From positions 1-64,000 of the forward strand of contig NZ_POUC01000003.1 in NCBI RefSeq assembly GCF_002891435.1: a stretch of 64,000 nt of DNA, in the 5' to 3' direction. Each line of letters opens with the position of its first letter. Within the stretch, counting starts at the first letter, position 1. A program made the position numbers and the translations under genes. The notes beneath the pieces were generated by a model, which was not told the origin of the DNA, searched no databases, and saw only the letters and a list, made by a program, of their open reading frames with translations. Below, piece after piece: positions 41,220 through 51,720 of the stretch. The stretch comes from Streptomyces cahuitamycinicus (GTDB lineage Bacteria; Actinomycetota; Actinomycetes; Streptomycetales; Streptomycetaceae).

Positions 41220-43016
41220 ATGAAACGTCGATTGCTCGCCGTGGTGGTCGCGATGATCACGGCAGTCGCGGGCGCCGCCGGAGCCGGGAATTCGATCTCG
41301 GTTCCGGCGGCCGCAACGGTGACCGTCAACGGCGCTGTCGGGTACCAGAAGATTGACGGTTTCGGTTTCTCCGAATTCTTCGGGCGCGGGGCCATCATGC
41401 GCGGCTCGCAGGGACTGTCGGACCAGAAGCAAAAGGAGGTCCTGGACCTGCTGTTGTCGCGTTCCAGCGGTGCGGGGCTGTCGATCCTGCGGCTCGGGAT
41501 CGCCTCCGGCAGCGGCTCCATCCAGCCGGTGAATCCCGGTGGTCCGAACGCAACACCGCGTTACGTGTGGAACGGCAATGACGACGGTCAGGTCTGGCTT
41601 GCGAAACAGGCCAAGGCTTACGGCGTGAACCGGTTCTATGCCGACGCATGGAGTGCGCCGGGGTACATGAAGACCAACGGCACCGACACCAACGGCGGCA
41701 CGCTGTGCGGGCTGTCGGGCGCCACCTGCGCCAGCGGCGACTGGCGGCGCGCCTACGCGAATTATCTGGTGCAGTTCACCAAGTTCTACGCCCAGGAAGG
41801 GATCCCCATCACCGATCTTGGATTCACCAACGAGCCGAACTGGACCACCGACTATTCGTCGATGCGGCTGACGCCGGCACAAGCGGTGGAGTTCAGCAAA
41901 GTCCTCGGGCCGATGGCGGACACCCATGGGCTGAACATGGCCTGCTGCGATGTGGTCGGCTGGGACGGGCAGAAGACCTACACCAATGCGATCGAGGCCG
42001 ACAGCACAGCACGCGGCCTGGTCGACCTGCACACCGGGCACTCGTACGGCAGCTACCCGAGCACACGCCTGGCCACATCGAAACCGACGTGGATGTCCGA
42101 GTGGTCACCGGACGGCACTACATGGAACGAAGCCTGGGACGACGGCAGCGGCTACGACGGATATCGGGTGGCCAACGAGATTCACACGGCGCTGACCGGT
42201 GGCAACGTCAACGGCTATGTGTACTGGTACGGCGCATCCACCGGAACCACCCGCGGCTTCATCCAGCTCAACGGTGATGCCTACCGCGTATCCAAGCGGC
42301 TGTGGGCGATGGCAAATTACAGCCGGTTCATCCGTCCGGGCGCAACGCGTATCGCAGCGTCCACCTCGGACAGCAATCTGCGCATTTCCTCCTTCCGCAA
42401 CACCGACGGCAGCGTGGTCATGGTCGCGCTCAACGCAGCCACGAGCGCCAACCAGGTCACGTTCTCCTTGCAGAACACCGGGATCGGCGGCGGCATGGCA
42501 ACGCCCTACCTCACGAACAGCGGCAACAGCATGACGGCCCAGCCCGCGACTGCGGTGTCGAATGGTGCCTTCACCGCAACCGTGCCGGCGCGATCGGCCG
42601 TCACCTACGTCGTGCGGGGCAGCGACTCCGCCACGCGATACGAGGCGGAGACGGCGCCGGCGGTGTGCAGCGGCACCATCGACGCCGACTGGCCCGGCTA
42701 TTCGGGCACCGGATTCTGCAACGGTGACAACGCCGCCGGCGCCTATGCACAGTTCACCGTGAACGCGGCCAGCGCGGGCACCGCCACCATCGCGGTCAGG
42801 TTCGCCAATGGCACCACGACGGCCCGGCCCGCGGATCTCATCGTCAACGGCACGCGAGTCCAGCAGGTGTCGTTCGAGGGCACGGGCGCATGGTCCAGGT
42901 GGATTTCGAAGACGCTGACCGTCAACGTCGGCGAGGGCAGCAACATCATCCGCTTCAACCCCACCGGCGCCGGCGGTCTGCCCAACCTCGACTACGTCGA
43001 ACACGCCCCGGGCTGA
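41220..43016 (+). CDS. Secreted GH30 glycoside hydrolase with C-terminal CBM35
   Basis: A 598-residue exported protein. The GH30 barrel starts GYQKIDGFGFSEFFGRGAIM. The acid/base Glu is in LGFTNEPNWTTDYSS and the nucleophile Glu in KPTWMSEWSPDGTTWNEA. A side beta-domain follows (GSVVMVALNAATSANQVTFS), then a CBM35 (RYEAETAPAVCSGTIDADWP to GGLPNLDYVE). GH30 members with this start include xylanases and galactan-acting enzymes; the subfamily is uncertain. It starts 7 bp after the GH62 stop, so it belonged to the same transcript. That transcript is now broken by the insertion, so its expression may be reduced. Confidence 0.85.
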   Translation: MKRRLLAVVVAMITAVAGAAGAGNSISVPAAATVTVNGAVGYQKIDGFGFSEFFGRGAIMRGSQGLSDQKQKEVLDLLLSRSSGAGLSILRLGIASGSGSIQPVNPGGPNATPRYVWNGNDDGQVWLAKQAKAYGVNRFYADAWSAPGYMKTNGTDTNGGTLCGLSGATCASGDWRRAYANYLVQFTKFYAQEGIPITDLGFTNEPNWTTDYSSMRLTPAQAVEFSKVLGPMADTHGLNMACCDVVGWDGQKTYTNAIEADSTARGLVDLHTGHSYGSYPSTRLATSKPTWMSEWSPDGTTWNEAWDDGSGYDGYRVANEIHTALTGGNVNGYVYWYGASTGTTRGFIQLNGDAYRVSKRLWAMANYSRFIRPGATRIAASTSDSNLRISSFRNTDGSVVMVALNAATSANQVTFSLQNTGIGGGMATPYLTNSGNSMTAQPATAVSNGAFTATVPARSAVTYVVRGSDSATRYEAETAPAVCSGTIDADWPGYSGTGFCNGDNAAGAYAQFTVNAASAGTATIAVRFANGTTTARPADLIVNGTRVQQVSFEGTGAWSRWISKTLTVNVGEGSNIIRFNPTGAGGLPNLDYVEHAPG

Positions 43017-43057
43017 ACAGCACCCGCACTCCTCCGATCACACCTTCAGGAGTTGTC

Positions 43058-44461
43058 ATGCGAACGGCAGGCAGAACGGCGCTCACCGGCATACTCGGCC
43101 TCGGGTTGGCCCTCACCACCGTCTCACCGGCGGCGGCCGCCCACCATCTGACCGACGGGACCTCGGTCGAGCTGATCGCCCGGTATTCAGGCAAGTGCGC
43201 CGACGTCGTCAGCGCCTCGACGGCCGACGGCGCCGAGGTCGGCCAGTACACGTGCAATGACGGGCTGAATCAGCTGTGGCGCATCCGCCACCTCGGTAAC
43301 GGGTATGTGCAGCTCGCCGCCCGCCACTCCGGCACGTGCCTGGACGTCTCGGGTGCCTCTGCCGCCGACAACGCGGCGGTCATCCAGTGGTCGTGCTCCT
43401 CCAGGACCAACCAGCAGTGGAAGATCGAGAACACCGGCGCCGGCCACACCCGGCTGATGGCGCGGCATTCCGGCAAATGCCTCGAGGTCCCGGGCGCCTC
43501 GACCGCCAACGGCACCCGCCTCCGGCAGCAGACCTGCGGCACCGGGACCAACCAGCAGTGGGAGCTGAACACGGTGTCGAACCCCGCGATCCCGGGACTG
43601 TTCGCCGACCCCAACATCGTGCGGTTCGGCGACACGTACTACCTCTACGCGACCACCGACGGCTTCGCCGGCTGGTCGGGCACCCAGTTCCGGGCCTTCT
43701 CCTCCAAGGACCTGGTCAACTGGACCGACCACGGCGTGATCCTGGACGTCGACAGCGACATCGCGTGGGCGGACAACTCGGCCTGGGCCCCGGGCATCGC
43801 CGAGAAGAACGGCAAGTACTACTTCTACTTCTCGGCCGGTCGCGCCAGCGGCGACACCCGCAAGCTCCTGGGTGTGGCGGTGGCCGACTCACCCACCGGC
43901 CCGTTCCGCGACGCCCTCGGCAAGCCGCTCGTGCCGGCCGGCTCCTATGCGGGCCAGATGATCGACCCGGCCGTGTTCACCGACGCCGACGGCAGGTCGT
44001 ACCTGTACTGGGGCCAGGGCTCCTCGCACCAGGTGCCGCTGAACAGCGACATGGTCTCGTTCAACTCCTCGCAGGTGCGCACCTACCGGCCAGCGAACTA
44101 CAACGAGGGCAGCTTCGTCGCCAGGCGCGGCAACACGTACTACTTCATGTGGTCGGAGAACGACACCCGCTCAGAGGACTACCGGGTCGCCTATGCCACC
44201 GGCTCCTCACCGACCGGGCCCTGGAGCAACCGCGTCGGGACGATCCTCCAGAAGGACCTGAGCCAAGGCATCAAGGCCACCGGCCACCACTCGGTCGTCC
44301 AGGTCCCCGGCACCGACCAGTGGTACATCGCCTACCACCGCTTCGCCATCCCGAACGGCGACGGCACCCACCGCGAAACCATGATCGACCGCCTGTACTT
44401 CAATGCTGATGGCAGCATCCGACCGGTCGTGCCGACCATTGACGGCGTCGACCCGATATAG
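43058..44461 (+). CDS. Secreted GH43 arabinofuranosidase/xylosidase-like enzyme with N-terminal CBM13
   Basis: A 467-residue exported protein. A signal peptide is followed by a ricin-type CBM13 with three repeats (VELIARYSGKCADVVSASTA; each ends Q-x-W), then a GH43 propeller with Asp in PGLFADPNIVRFGDTYYLYA, Asp in QMIDPAVFTDADGRSYLYWG and Glu in NYNEGSFVARRGNTYYFMWS. The domain order mirrors the GH43 at 29623. ATG 43058 has CAGGAG upstream. Likely substrates are arabinose- or xylose-decorated side chains. It is the last plus-strand enzyme before the convergent importer operon. Confidence 0.87.
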   Translation: MRTAGRTALTGILGLGLALTTVSPAAAAHHLTDGTSVELIARYSGKCADVVSASTADGAEVGQYTCNDGLNQLWRIRHLGNGYVQLAARHSGTCLDVSGASAADNAAVIQWSCSSRTNQQWKIENTGAGHTRLMARHSGKCLEVPGASTANGTRLRQQTCGTGTNQQWELNTVSNPAIPGLFADPNIVRFGDTYYLYATTDGFAGWSGTQFRAFSSKDLVNWTDHGVILDVDSDIAWADNSAWAPGIAEKNGKYYFYFSAGRASGDTRKLLGVAVADSPTGPFRDALGKPLVPAGSYAGQMIDPAVFTDADGRSYLYWGQGSSHQVPLNSDMVSFNSSQVRTYRPANYNEGSFVARRGNTYYFMWSENDTRSEDYRVAYATGSSPTGPWSNRVGTILQKDLSQGIKATGHHSVVQVPGTDQWYIAYHRFAIPNGDGTHRETMIDRLYFNADGSIRPVVPTIDGVDPI

Positions 44462-44645
44462 GGATCTTCATCAGCGGAGGTATGGCGGCGTGAGGTCGGG
44501 TGGGCAGTGTCCAGCAGGCGGGCGTCTTCGGACTCGGTGAAGCCTTTGCGGCGGCCGTGGCATGGGCCGCGGTCGCGTTCACGGCGGATGCGGCGGATCA
44601 GACGGTCGCGCCATCCGCGACCGCCAGAACCATGCGTATCGAGGT

Positions 44646-45541
44646 TTATCCCTTCAAGCCCGAACTGACGACGCCGCGGATGAAGTAGCGCTGAGCGAAC
44701 AGGAAGATCACCAGGACGGGTACCACGTAGAGGGTGGCGGCGGCCGCCTGCACCGTGGCGTCGGGGTTGCCATGAGGGTCGACGTACAACGAGGCGATAG
44801 CGACCGACAGTGTGGTCTGGTCGGGATCGAGGAACAGGGCCGGGGCGATCCAATCGCCCCAGGTCCAGGTGAACGAGAGCACAAAAGAAGTCAACAGCAC
44901 GGGCCGGGACAGCGGCAGGAAGATCTGCACGAAGATCCGGCCGTACCCGCACCCGTCGATGATCGCCGCCTCCTCCAGTGAGGCGGGGATGGCGGCGAAG
45001 AACTGGCGGAACAAGAACACCAGGAATGGCGACGCCGCGAGGCCCCACATCACCCATGGCCAGTACGTGTTGACCAGTCCCACCCTGGCGAACAGCACGT
45101 ACGTCGGGATCAGGGTGAGGATCTGCGGCAGCATCATGGTGGACAGCACCAACACGAACAGCGGGCGTTTGCCGCGCCCACGCAGGCGGGCGAAGGCAAA
45201 CCCGACCGCCGCACTGGACAACGTCACAAGAGCCGCGAACACGAACGACAGGAACGCCGAATTCCCCAGGTACGCCAGGAAGTTGATCTCGGTGAGGGCC
45301 TGCGTGAAGTTCCCCCACTGTGGATCCTCCGGCAGGATGTTCGCCGGGATCGTCACCCATTCCGCCTTGGTCTTCAACGCGGCAAGCACAAGCCACACGA
45401 ATGGGCCGGCGAACAGCACCGCGAGCGCCATCAGGATCAGGTAGGTGCGCGCCGCGTTGCCCCGACGGCGTGGGCGCCGACGGGGGCGCCGGGCAGTCGG
45501 CGGTGTGCTGACGGCGGGCGGCGTGGCCGCGGTGGTCTGCG

Positions 45542-45545
<4 letters not shown>
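44646..45545 (-). CDS. Carbohydrate ABC transporter permease (MalG type)
   Basis: A 299-residue membrane protein with six helices and the inner-membrane EAA loop EEAAIIDGCGYGRIFVQIFL, which docks the ATPase. The Arg/Pro-rich start (ARRPRRRPRRRGN) is cytoplasmic. Its ATG overlaps the stop of the preceding permease gene (ATGA). With the other permease and the binding protein it forms a CUT1-type importer for oligosaccharides. No ATPase gene is present, so the shared MsiK-type ATPase is presumably used. Confidence 0.93.
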
Positions 45546-46486
<941 letters not shown>

Positions 46487-46494
46487 GGCGGTCA

Positions 46495-47913
46495 CTAGCC
46501 GATCTGGTCCTTGCCTTGCTGCAAGAGCTTGTTGATCTCATCGGTGATCGCCTTGCCTGCGGCCTCGACGGTGACCTCGTTCTTGATGGCCCGCAGAAGG
46601 TGCTTGTTGAGTACGGGGTCCCATGCGGTGGCGCCGCCGATGTAGGGAGAGTCGGGCAGTTGCTCGGCGTACTCCAACTCGGCCTGCTGCGTCTGATAGA
46701 CCTGCTTCTGGTACGGCAGCTCCTGAGGCATCATCTCCAGCTGCGACTTCAAGGCCGGAATGCCCCAGCCGCTCTTGGCCCGGTCCTCCGACGGCTTCCC
46801 GGCCATGAAGTACTCCATGAGCTTCCAGGCCTCGTCCTTGTGCTTGGCCTTCGCGGGGATGTAGGCGCCCCAGCCCGCGTACGTCGGACTGATCCGCTTG
46901 TCGCCCATCACCGGCGCAGGCGCCATCGCGATGTTGTTCTTGATCTCGTCGGACTCTTCGACGAAATTGCCGCCGTACCAGTAACCGTCTTGGGTGATCG
47001 CCATTCGCTTGGCGAGGAACAGCGACAGGTCTGCGCCGTCCGGCGCCGGGTCGAGGGAGGTGGGACCTACGCCGGCCTTGGCGAAGTCGACGTACCACTT
47101 CAGCGCTCGCAGGGCCTGCGGCGTGGTCATATCGGTCTCGGTCAGGTCCGAGCTGTAGACCTCGCCGCCCTGCTGGAGAATCATCATCGAGAGCGGCGCG
47201 TACAGGTTCCATGCCCATTCCAGGCCGAGGCCGTAGACCTGAGTCTTGCCGCCGCTCTTCTTGGTCAGCTTCTTCCCGATCTCCAACAGCTCGTCGTAGG
47301 AGATCGGCTCGGTCGTGCTCAGCGGCTCGATCTTGGCCTCTTTGAACAGCGCCCGGTTGTACCAGAGCGTCGCGTCCTGGCTCCAGTCCTTGACGAGCCC
47401 GTAGTACGGGCCACTGCCGATCTGCTTGCCGTCCCACCGGAAGCTGTCGTTGACAGGCAGCAGGCTTTCCTTGTTCAACACGCTGCTCTTGTCCAGGTAC
47501 TGGTCCAGCTCGGTGGCCAACCCCTGTGCATTGGTCCGCGCACTGCCGACGGCCGGCCCGCGCACGAAGTCCGGCGGCTCGTTCGAGGCGAGCATCGCGT
47601 TGAGCCGGGTGCCGTCGTGCGCAATAAACCTGATCTTGATATCGGGGTTCTTGGCCTCGAAGTCGGCGATCTGCTCCTTCGTCAGCTCGTTGGCCATGTA
47701 CATGACGGTGAGGACGGTCTTGCCGTCGCCGGACTCCGTGCTGGCGTTGCAGGCTCCGAGCAGCGGCACTGATAACGCGCCACCGGCCGCAAGCGCCGAA
47801 CTGGTGAGGAAGCGGCGCCGGCTGATGTGTTGGCCCGGCGGCCTGGGGAACTGGTTCGCGGCGCCGGCCGGAGCGGCGCCGATCAGCTGGGTGCGGCGGG
47901 GAAGCTGGGGCAC
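46495..47913 (-). CDS. Sugar-binding lipoprotein of the ABC importer
   Basis: A 472-residue extracellular solute-binding protein (family 1). A Tat-type lipoprotein signal is seen: ISRRRFLTSSALAAGGALSV followed by the lipobox PLLGAC at about residue 55. The mature part starts TVLTVMYMANELTKEQIADF and has the usual family-1 motifs (YYGLVKDWSQDATLWYNRAL, SPTYAGWGAYIPA). It is the first gene of the operon, expressed from the promoter at 47965-47993 under LacI-type operators. GTG 47913 has GTGGAG before it. The ligand is probably an arabino- or galacto-oligosaccharide, by context. Confidence 0.92.
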   Translation of the reverse strand: MPQLPRRTQLIGAAPAGAANQFPRPPGQHISRRRFLTSSALAAGGALSVPLLGACNASTESGDGKTVLTVMYMANELTKEQIADFEAKNPDIKIRFIAHDGTRLNAMLASNEPPDFVRGPAVGSARTNAQGLATELDQYLDKSSVLNKESLLPVNDSFRWDGKQIGSGPYYGLVKDWSQDATLWYNRALFKEAKIEPLSTTEPISYDELLEIGKKLTKKSGGKTQVYGLGLEWAWNLYAPLSMMILQQGGEVYSSDLTETDMTTPQALRALKWYVDFAKAGVGPTSLDPAPDGADLSLFLAKRMAITQDGYWYGGNFVEESDEIKNNIAMAPAPVMGDKRISPTYAGWGAYIPAKAKHKDEAWKLMEYFMAGKPSEDRAKSGWGIPALKSQLEMMPQELPYQKQVYQTQQAELEYAEQLPDSPYIGGATAWDPVLNKHLLRAIKNEVTVEAAGKAITDEINKLLQQGKDQIG

Positions 47914-47934
47914 GAGCGCTCCACTCGAAGGGCG

Positions 47935-48008
47935 TGTTGAAACGCTTCAACATTTGGGACTCGGAAGCTAGTCCCACGCCCGAATAGTGTCAATACAAAC
48001 GGTTAAAC
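47935..48008 (-). promoter_or_regulatory. Importer promoter flanked by two LacI-type operators
   Basis: On the minus strand TTGACA (47988-47993), a 17-bp spacer and TAGCTT (47965-47970) make a near-consensus promoter. TGTTGAAACGCTTCAACA (47935-47952), with 7-bp perfect arms, lies just downstream; CAAACGGTTAAAC (47996-48008) lies just upstream. Both resemble the operators beside the lacI gene at 54225. Confidence 0.75.
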
Positions 48009-48253
48009 TTTCGATTGCTTGCGCATGTTGCCGGCCCCGTACAGCAGCGCCATGGCGGCGACCGATGTGATCCCGTTGCCGGCGGTGAAGTGACGGGAGG
48101 AGCGGCAGAGCAGCTCGTCGCGCGGAACCGGGCGGAGAAGCGTGAGCAGGTGCCACGCTGTGTCGGCGGCTGCGGTGAGACTCGCGGCCGTCTTGTCGTG
48201 CGCCAGGTCATCACAGATGCCCTCTAGGAACGCGTAGCACGCACCGGGTCGGC
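48003..48253 (-). pseudogene. C-terminal fragment of an unrecognised protein
   Basis: A start-less frame reads PGACYAFLEGICDDLAHDKT, AASLTAAADTAWHLLTLLRP, RSSRHFTAGNGITSVAAMAL and ends GNMRKQSKV with TAA at 48003-48005. It is coherent and amphipathic but I cannot name the family. It begins where the preceding broken gene ends, so it was probably joined there by deletion. Confidence 0.3.
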
Positions 48254-48255
48254 GA

Positions 48256-48720
48256 TCAGGGCCCTCGCCGCGGCAACCTGAGGCCTATGGCGGCAAGGAG
48301 GTCGGGGAGCTCATCACCGATGGTGTGCAACCACCGGATCGCCCACGGCTCGGCCGCGGCGGCGTAGTAGCTGTGGGGTACCCGCTCAAGGGCCGCACCT
48401 GGGAATGCGAGCTTGAGGAGGTCGTCCCCGAAAGGCCGCACGGTCTCGGTCGGGTCGGTGAACAGGTGCTCGGCGAACGCCTGGGACCGTCGCGGGGGAA
48501 CTGGTCGATGACGATGCCCGCCAGGTCCGGAGTGTCGCTGTCGGCCAACGCCTGGGCCATCATGCGGGTCACGATGTCGGTGGCCGCGGGTCGTACGTCC
48601 AAAGGCTGGGAGTGCGCGGTGCCGCACGCGGCGAGGGCGGGTGCGGCGAGCAAGGCTGAGGCCCAGTCCGGTGCCGGCGCACAGCAGGGCGCTGCGGCTG
48701 ACCGGGGTGCGGTCAGTCAT
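48256..48720 (-). pseudogene. Exported protein remnant with two frameshifts, unknown function
   Basis: ATG 48720 starts MTDRTPVSRSALLCAGTG. The likely reading then shifts to LLAAPALAACGTAHSQPLDV, RPAATDIVTRMMAQALADSD, TPDLAGIVIDQFPRD, and shifts back to QAFAEHLFTDPTETVRPFGD, DLLKLAFPGAALERVPHSYY. Together these look like a Tat- or Sec-exported lipoprotein-like protein of about 150 residues. Its ATG overlaps the end of the GH35 gene. I do not recognise the family. Confidence 0.4.
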
Positions 48721-50910
48721 GGCCGGATCCCCGCGGTGCGCGAAGTGTGAGCCGCCGCAGCGGCAGGAGCGACACGGCGTCCACGGACGTCCGGGCGTGG
48801 GCGGCGTCCAGGCCGTCGCGCGCTGTGGGGTCCACATAGATGCGGCTCTCGCGGGCCGCCGGGAGGATCCGGAGCTCGATCCCGTGCCGGACGGCCTCGG
48901 CGGCGAAGCGCCGCAGCCCGATCTCCCAGACCGGGCCGTACCAGAAGTGGTCGGCGATGAGCTTGCCGCCGATGTAGGCCCGGGCCACGTCGCCGGTGTA
49001 CTGGATGCGCAGCAGGACCTCACCCGCCTCCTCGCTCTCGTCGAAGACCTCGGGCAGGACGGCGATGTGATGGACACTGGCCCGTTCGAAGTCGGCGTCC
49101 AGCGGTGCGGAGGCCCGGCCGTGTGCACGCGCAGTTCCTCGCCGTCGGCGAGCACCAGGTCGTCGCAGAGCACCAGCCGGTCGCATCCCCAGATATGGAC
49201 GCGGCTGACTTGCCGCCCCTGCTCGGCGGAGAGCACCAGCACGCGGACCGGGCCGTGCGGTCCGTGGACCGTCAGCAGCGCGCCGGTGCCGGGGTCGAGC
49301 ACGGTCACCAGCGTGCCGTCGGCCGCCTCCCGTACCCGCACCGTCGTGTCCGGCCCCTCGACCCGCGTACCGGCGGGCAGGTGCAGCCGCGGCGTGACAC
49401 CCTCGGTGGCCGCCAGTACGGCGGTGGGTGTGACGTCGATCTCCAGGCGGGTGAGGGGCTGCGCGGCCGCCCAGTTCAGGCGCACGCCGGGGCCCAGCTC
49501 GTATCCCAGCGGCCAGACGAAGTGGGCGCCGGAGGGCACGGTCACCGGCTCCTCGGGCAGGGTCACCGTGCCGCCGGTCAGCTTGACGGAGAAGCGCACG
49601 TCCTCGTGGTCCGGCAGCGGCTCGTGTGGCTGGTGGTTGTTGACGAAGAGGAAGCCCGTGTCGCCGCGCGAGCGTACTGCCCAGCGCAGGGTCGTGCGGT
49701 CGTCGAGGCCGCCGGGCCTGGCATCGGGCAGCGACAGCGGCATGTCCGCCAGCTCGGCGCCGGCGTCATGGAGGAGGAGATGCTGCCGGCGCAGCGCGTG
49801 GTAGGCGGGCCGGACCTGGCCGTACTCGCCGAGCGGCGCCTGGAAGTCGTACGTGACCGAGGGCAGGTCGTTGGGATAACCGGTGGCGTGCGACTCCTGG
49901 TTGGGAACGCCGTGCTCCAGGCGCTGCGAGCAGCCATGGTAGAGGTAGTAGCCCTGCCACACCGAACCGCTGCCGATCTTGGTCAGCGCCAGCGCCGTGA
50001 CGTCCCGCTCGGGCACCAGCGGCCGCCGGTGGTAGGCGATGGCCATGCCGCCGCCGAGCTCGCAGGTGGCGTACGGATAGCGGCGGTCGTCCGGGCCGCC
50101 GGCGGGCGCCGCGTTGCGGAGGTCGGCCCCGATGGCATGGTCGTCGCGGACCGGGGTGAAGAAGTAATGGCGGCGCATCTCCCGCGCCCACCCCGGGTGG
50201 GCGTCCTCCCAGAACGCCTCCGGGTAGCCGCCGTACAGCGGCAGCAGCACGTCCGGGGGTATGCGGGCCCCGCCCCAGGCGGTGGCCGTCCACAGGGGGG
50301 CGTCGGCCCCGGCTTCCTCGGCCATGCGCCGCAGCGTCGCGAGGTGCCCGGGCTGGTCGTACAGCTCGTTCTCGACCTGTACGGCGATCACCGGGCCGCC
50401 GTCGCGGTGCCACAGACCGCGCAGCTCGTGGGCTATGCGGGCGAAGTAGGGCCTGACAAGCGCCAGGTACGCGGGGTCGTCCGTGCGCGGGACGCATTCT
50501 ATGCCGGCCAGCCAATCGGGGAAGCCGCCGTTCCGGCATTCCCCGTGTGACCAGGGCCCGATGCGCACGGCTACCGACAGTCCCAGCGCCGCGCAGAGTT
50601 CGACGAACCGGCGGATGTCGAGGTCGCCGTCAAAGCGGTAGGCCCCCCGCTGCTCCTCGTGCTGGTTCCAGAAGAGGTACGTCGCCACCAGGTTGATGCC
50701 GCCGGCTCGCATCTTCAGCAGCTCCTCGCGCCATTCGACGGCGGGGTACCGGCTGAAGTGGAATTCGCCCATCACCGGAATCCACGGCCGGCCCGCCCGC
50801 AGCACGCGTCTGCTGTCCACGGTCAGGGGCACGGGTGGCCCGTGCGGGCTGCCCATCGCGAGATGACCGGTGACGGGAACGGATGGTTCTTGGGCGCGCA
50901 GCGACAGCAT
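48713..50910 (-). pseudogene. GH35 beta-galactosidase gene with a frameshift
   Basis: From ATG 50910 (GGAGG upstream) the frame encodes a GH35 catalytic domain: GEFHFSRYPAVEWREELLKM, IGPWSHGECRNGGFPDWLAG, acid/base Glu in VIAVQVENELYDQPG and nucleophile Glu in ATCELGGGMAIAYHRR. At about 49110-49125, after VLADGEELRVH, the homology changes frame and continues APLDADFERASVHHIAVLPE to LRRLTLRAPRGSGHD (stop at 48713). A one-base loss explains it. The catalytic barrel is intact, so a truncated enzyme might still be made. There is no signal peptide: it would act inside the cell on imported galacto-oligosaccharides. Confidence 0.8.
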
Positions 50911-51662
50911 GGCAGGTGCCTCCTGCAGGGGGCGGCTCGGGAAGTAGGTTCATCGAAAAGGAAGTCGGCATGGTGTCCTGCGCCGAGATCTATGACCATG
51001 GTCGGGACCTTGACGCCGGACAGGTCCTGCGAGAACGAGGCGGGGGCGAACAGGACGGCGGCCTGCAGCTCCGGCCGCTGGGTGGCGGCGTGGATGGCAC
51101 CGCCGCCACCCATGGAATGTCCCATCACGCCCAGCCGGTCGGGGTCGACTCGGCCGGCGACGGGGCTTTCCTCGGTGAGGTAGTCCAGCGCGGCCAGCAG
51201 CTGCCGGCCGCGGGCGTCGTCCCGGTCGGTGGGGCTGTTGGTGTCGATGCCGACGACGACGAACCCGAACGAGGCGATCCAGTGCCCCATCCAGGCACCC
51301 TCGTCCTTCCAGCTGGCGGTGTAGCCGGGCACGACCGCGGCCACGCCCCAGGTGCCCAGGCCGGTGTCCTTGGGGTAGTAGATCTTCCAGCCGTTGAACC
51401 CGTGGCTGGGCTCGACGTCCAGCTCATCGGTGGCGAAGGTTCCCCTCTCGGCCGCGACGCTCTCCACGGTGGGGTCCGGGCCCCGCTCGTACGGGTTCCC
51501 ATGGGCGGAGGCCGGCGGCATCGCGACCACCGCCGTGATCATGCCCACGATGGCCGCGAGCAGGGCCACGCCGAGTCTACGAGGCTCGCTCCTTCCGCGG
51601 GGTACTGCCCGGCCGGTTCCGGTGCCGGCGGGCGCCGGGAGTCCGGTGACGCTTCGCTGCAT
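50823..51662 (-). pseudogene. Cutinase/polyester-hydrolase-like esterase, C-terminus truncated
   Basis: ATG 51662 has GGAGG upstream. Signal peptide, then a mature start NPYERGPDPTVESVAAERGT that is typical of Thermobifida-type cutinases. The nucleophile elbow GVMGHSMGGGGAIHAATQRP is present and the protein continues to KVPTMVIDLGAGHHADFL. There the family should show DxDTIAP (catalytic Asp) and GATHFAPN (His), but instead the frame runs into the GH35 upstream region and stops. About 80 residues, including Asp and His of the triad, are missing, so activity is unlikely. Confidence 0.75.
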
Positions 51663-51720
51663 TGCCGTGTTCCTCCTTGCGGTGACGCTCGACGGACCCG
51701 AGAAGGGCCTTGCGTGCGGG

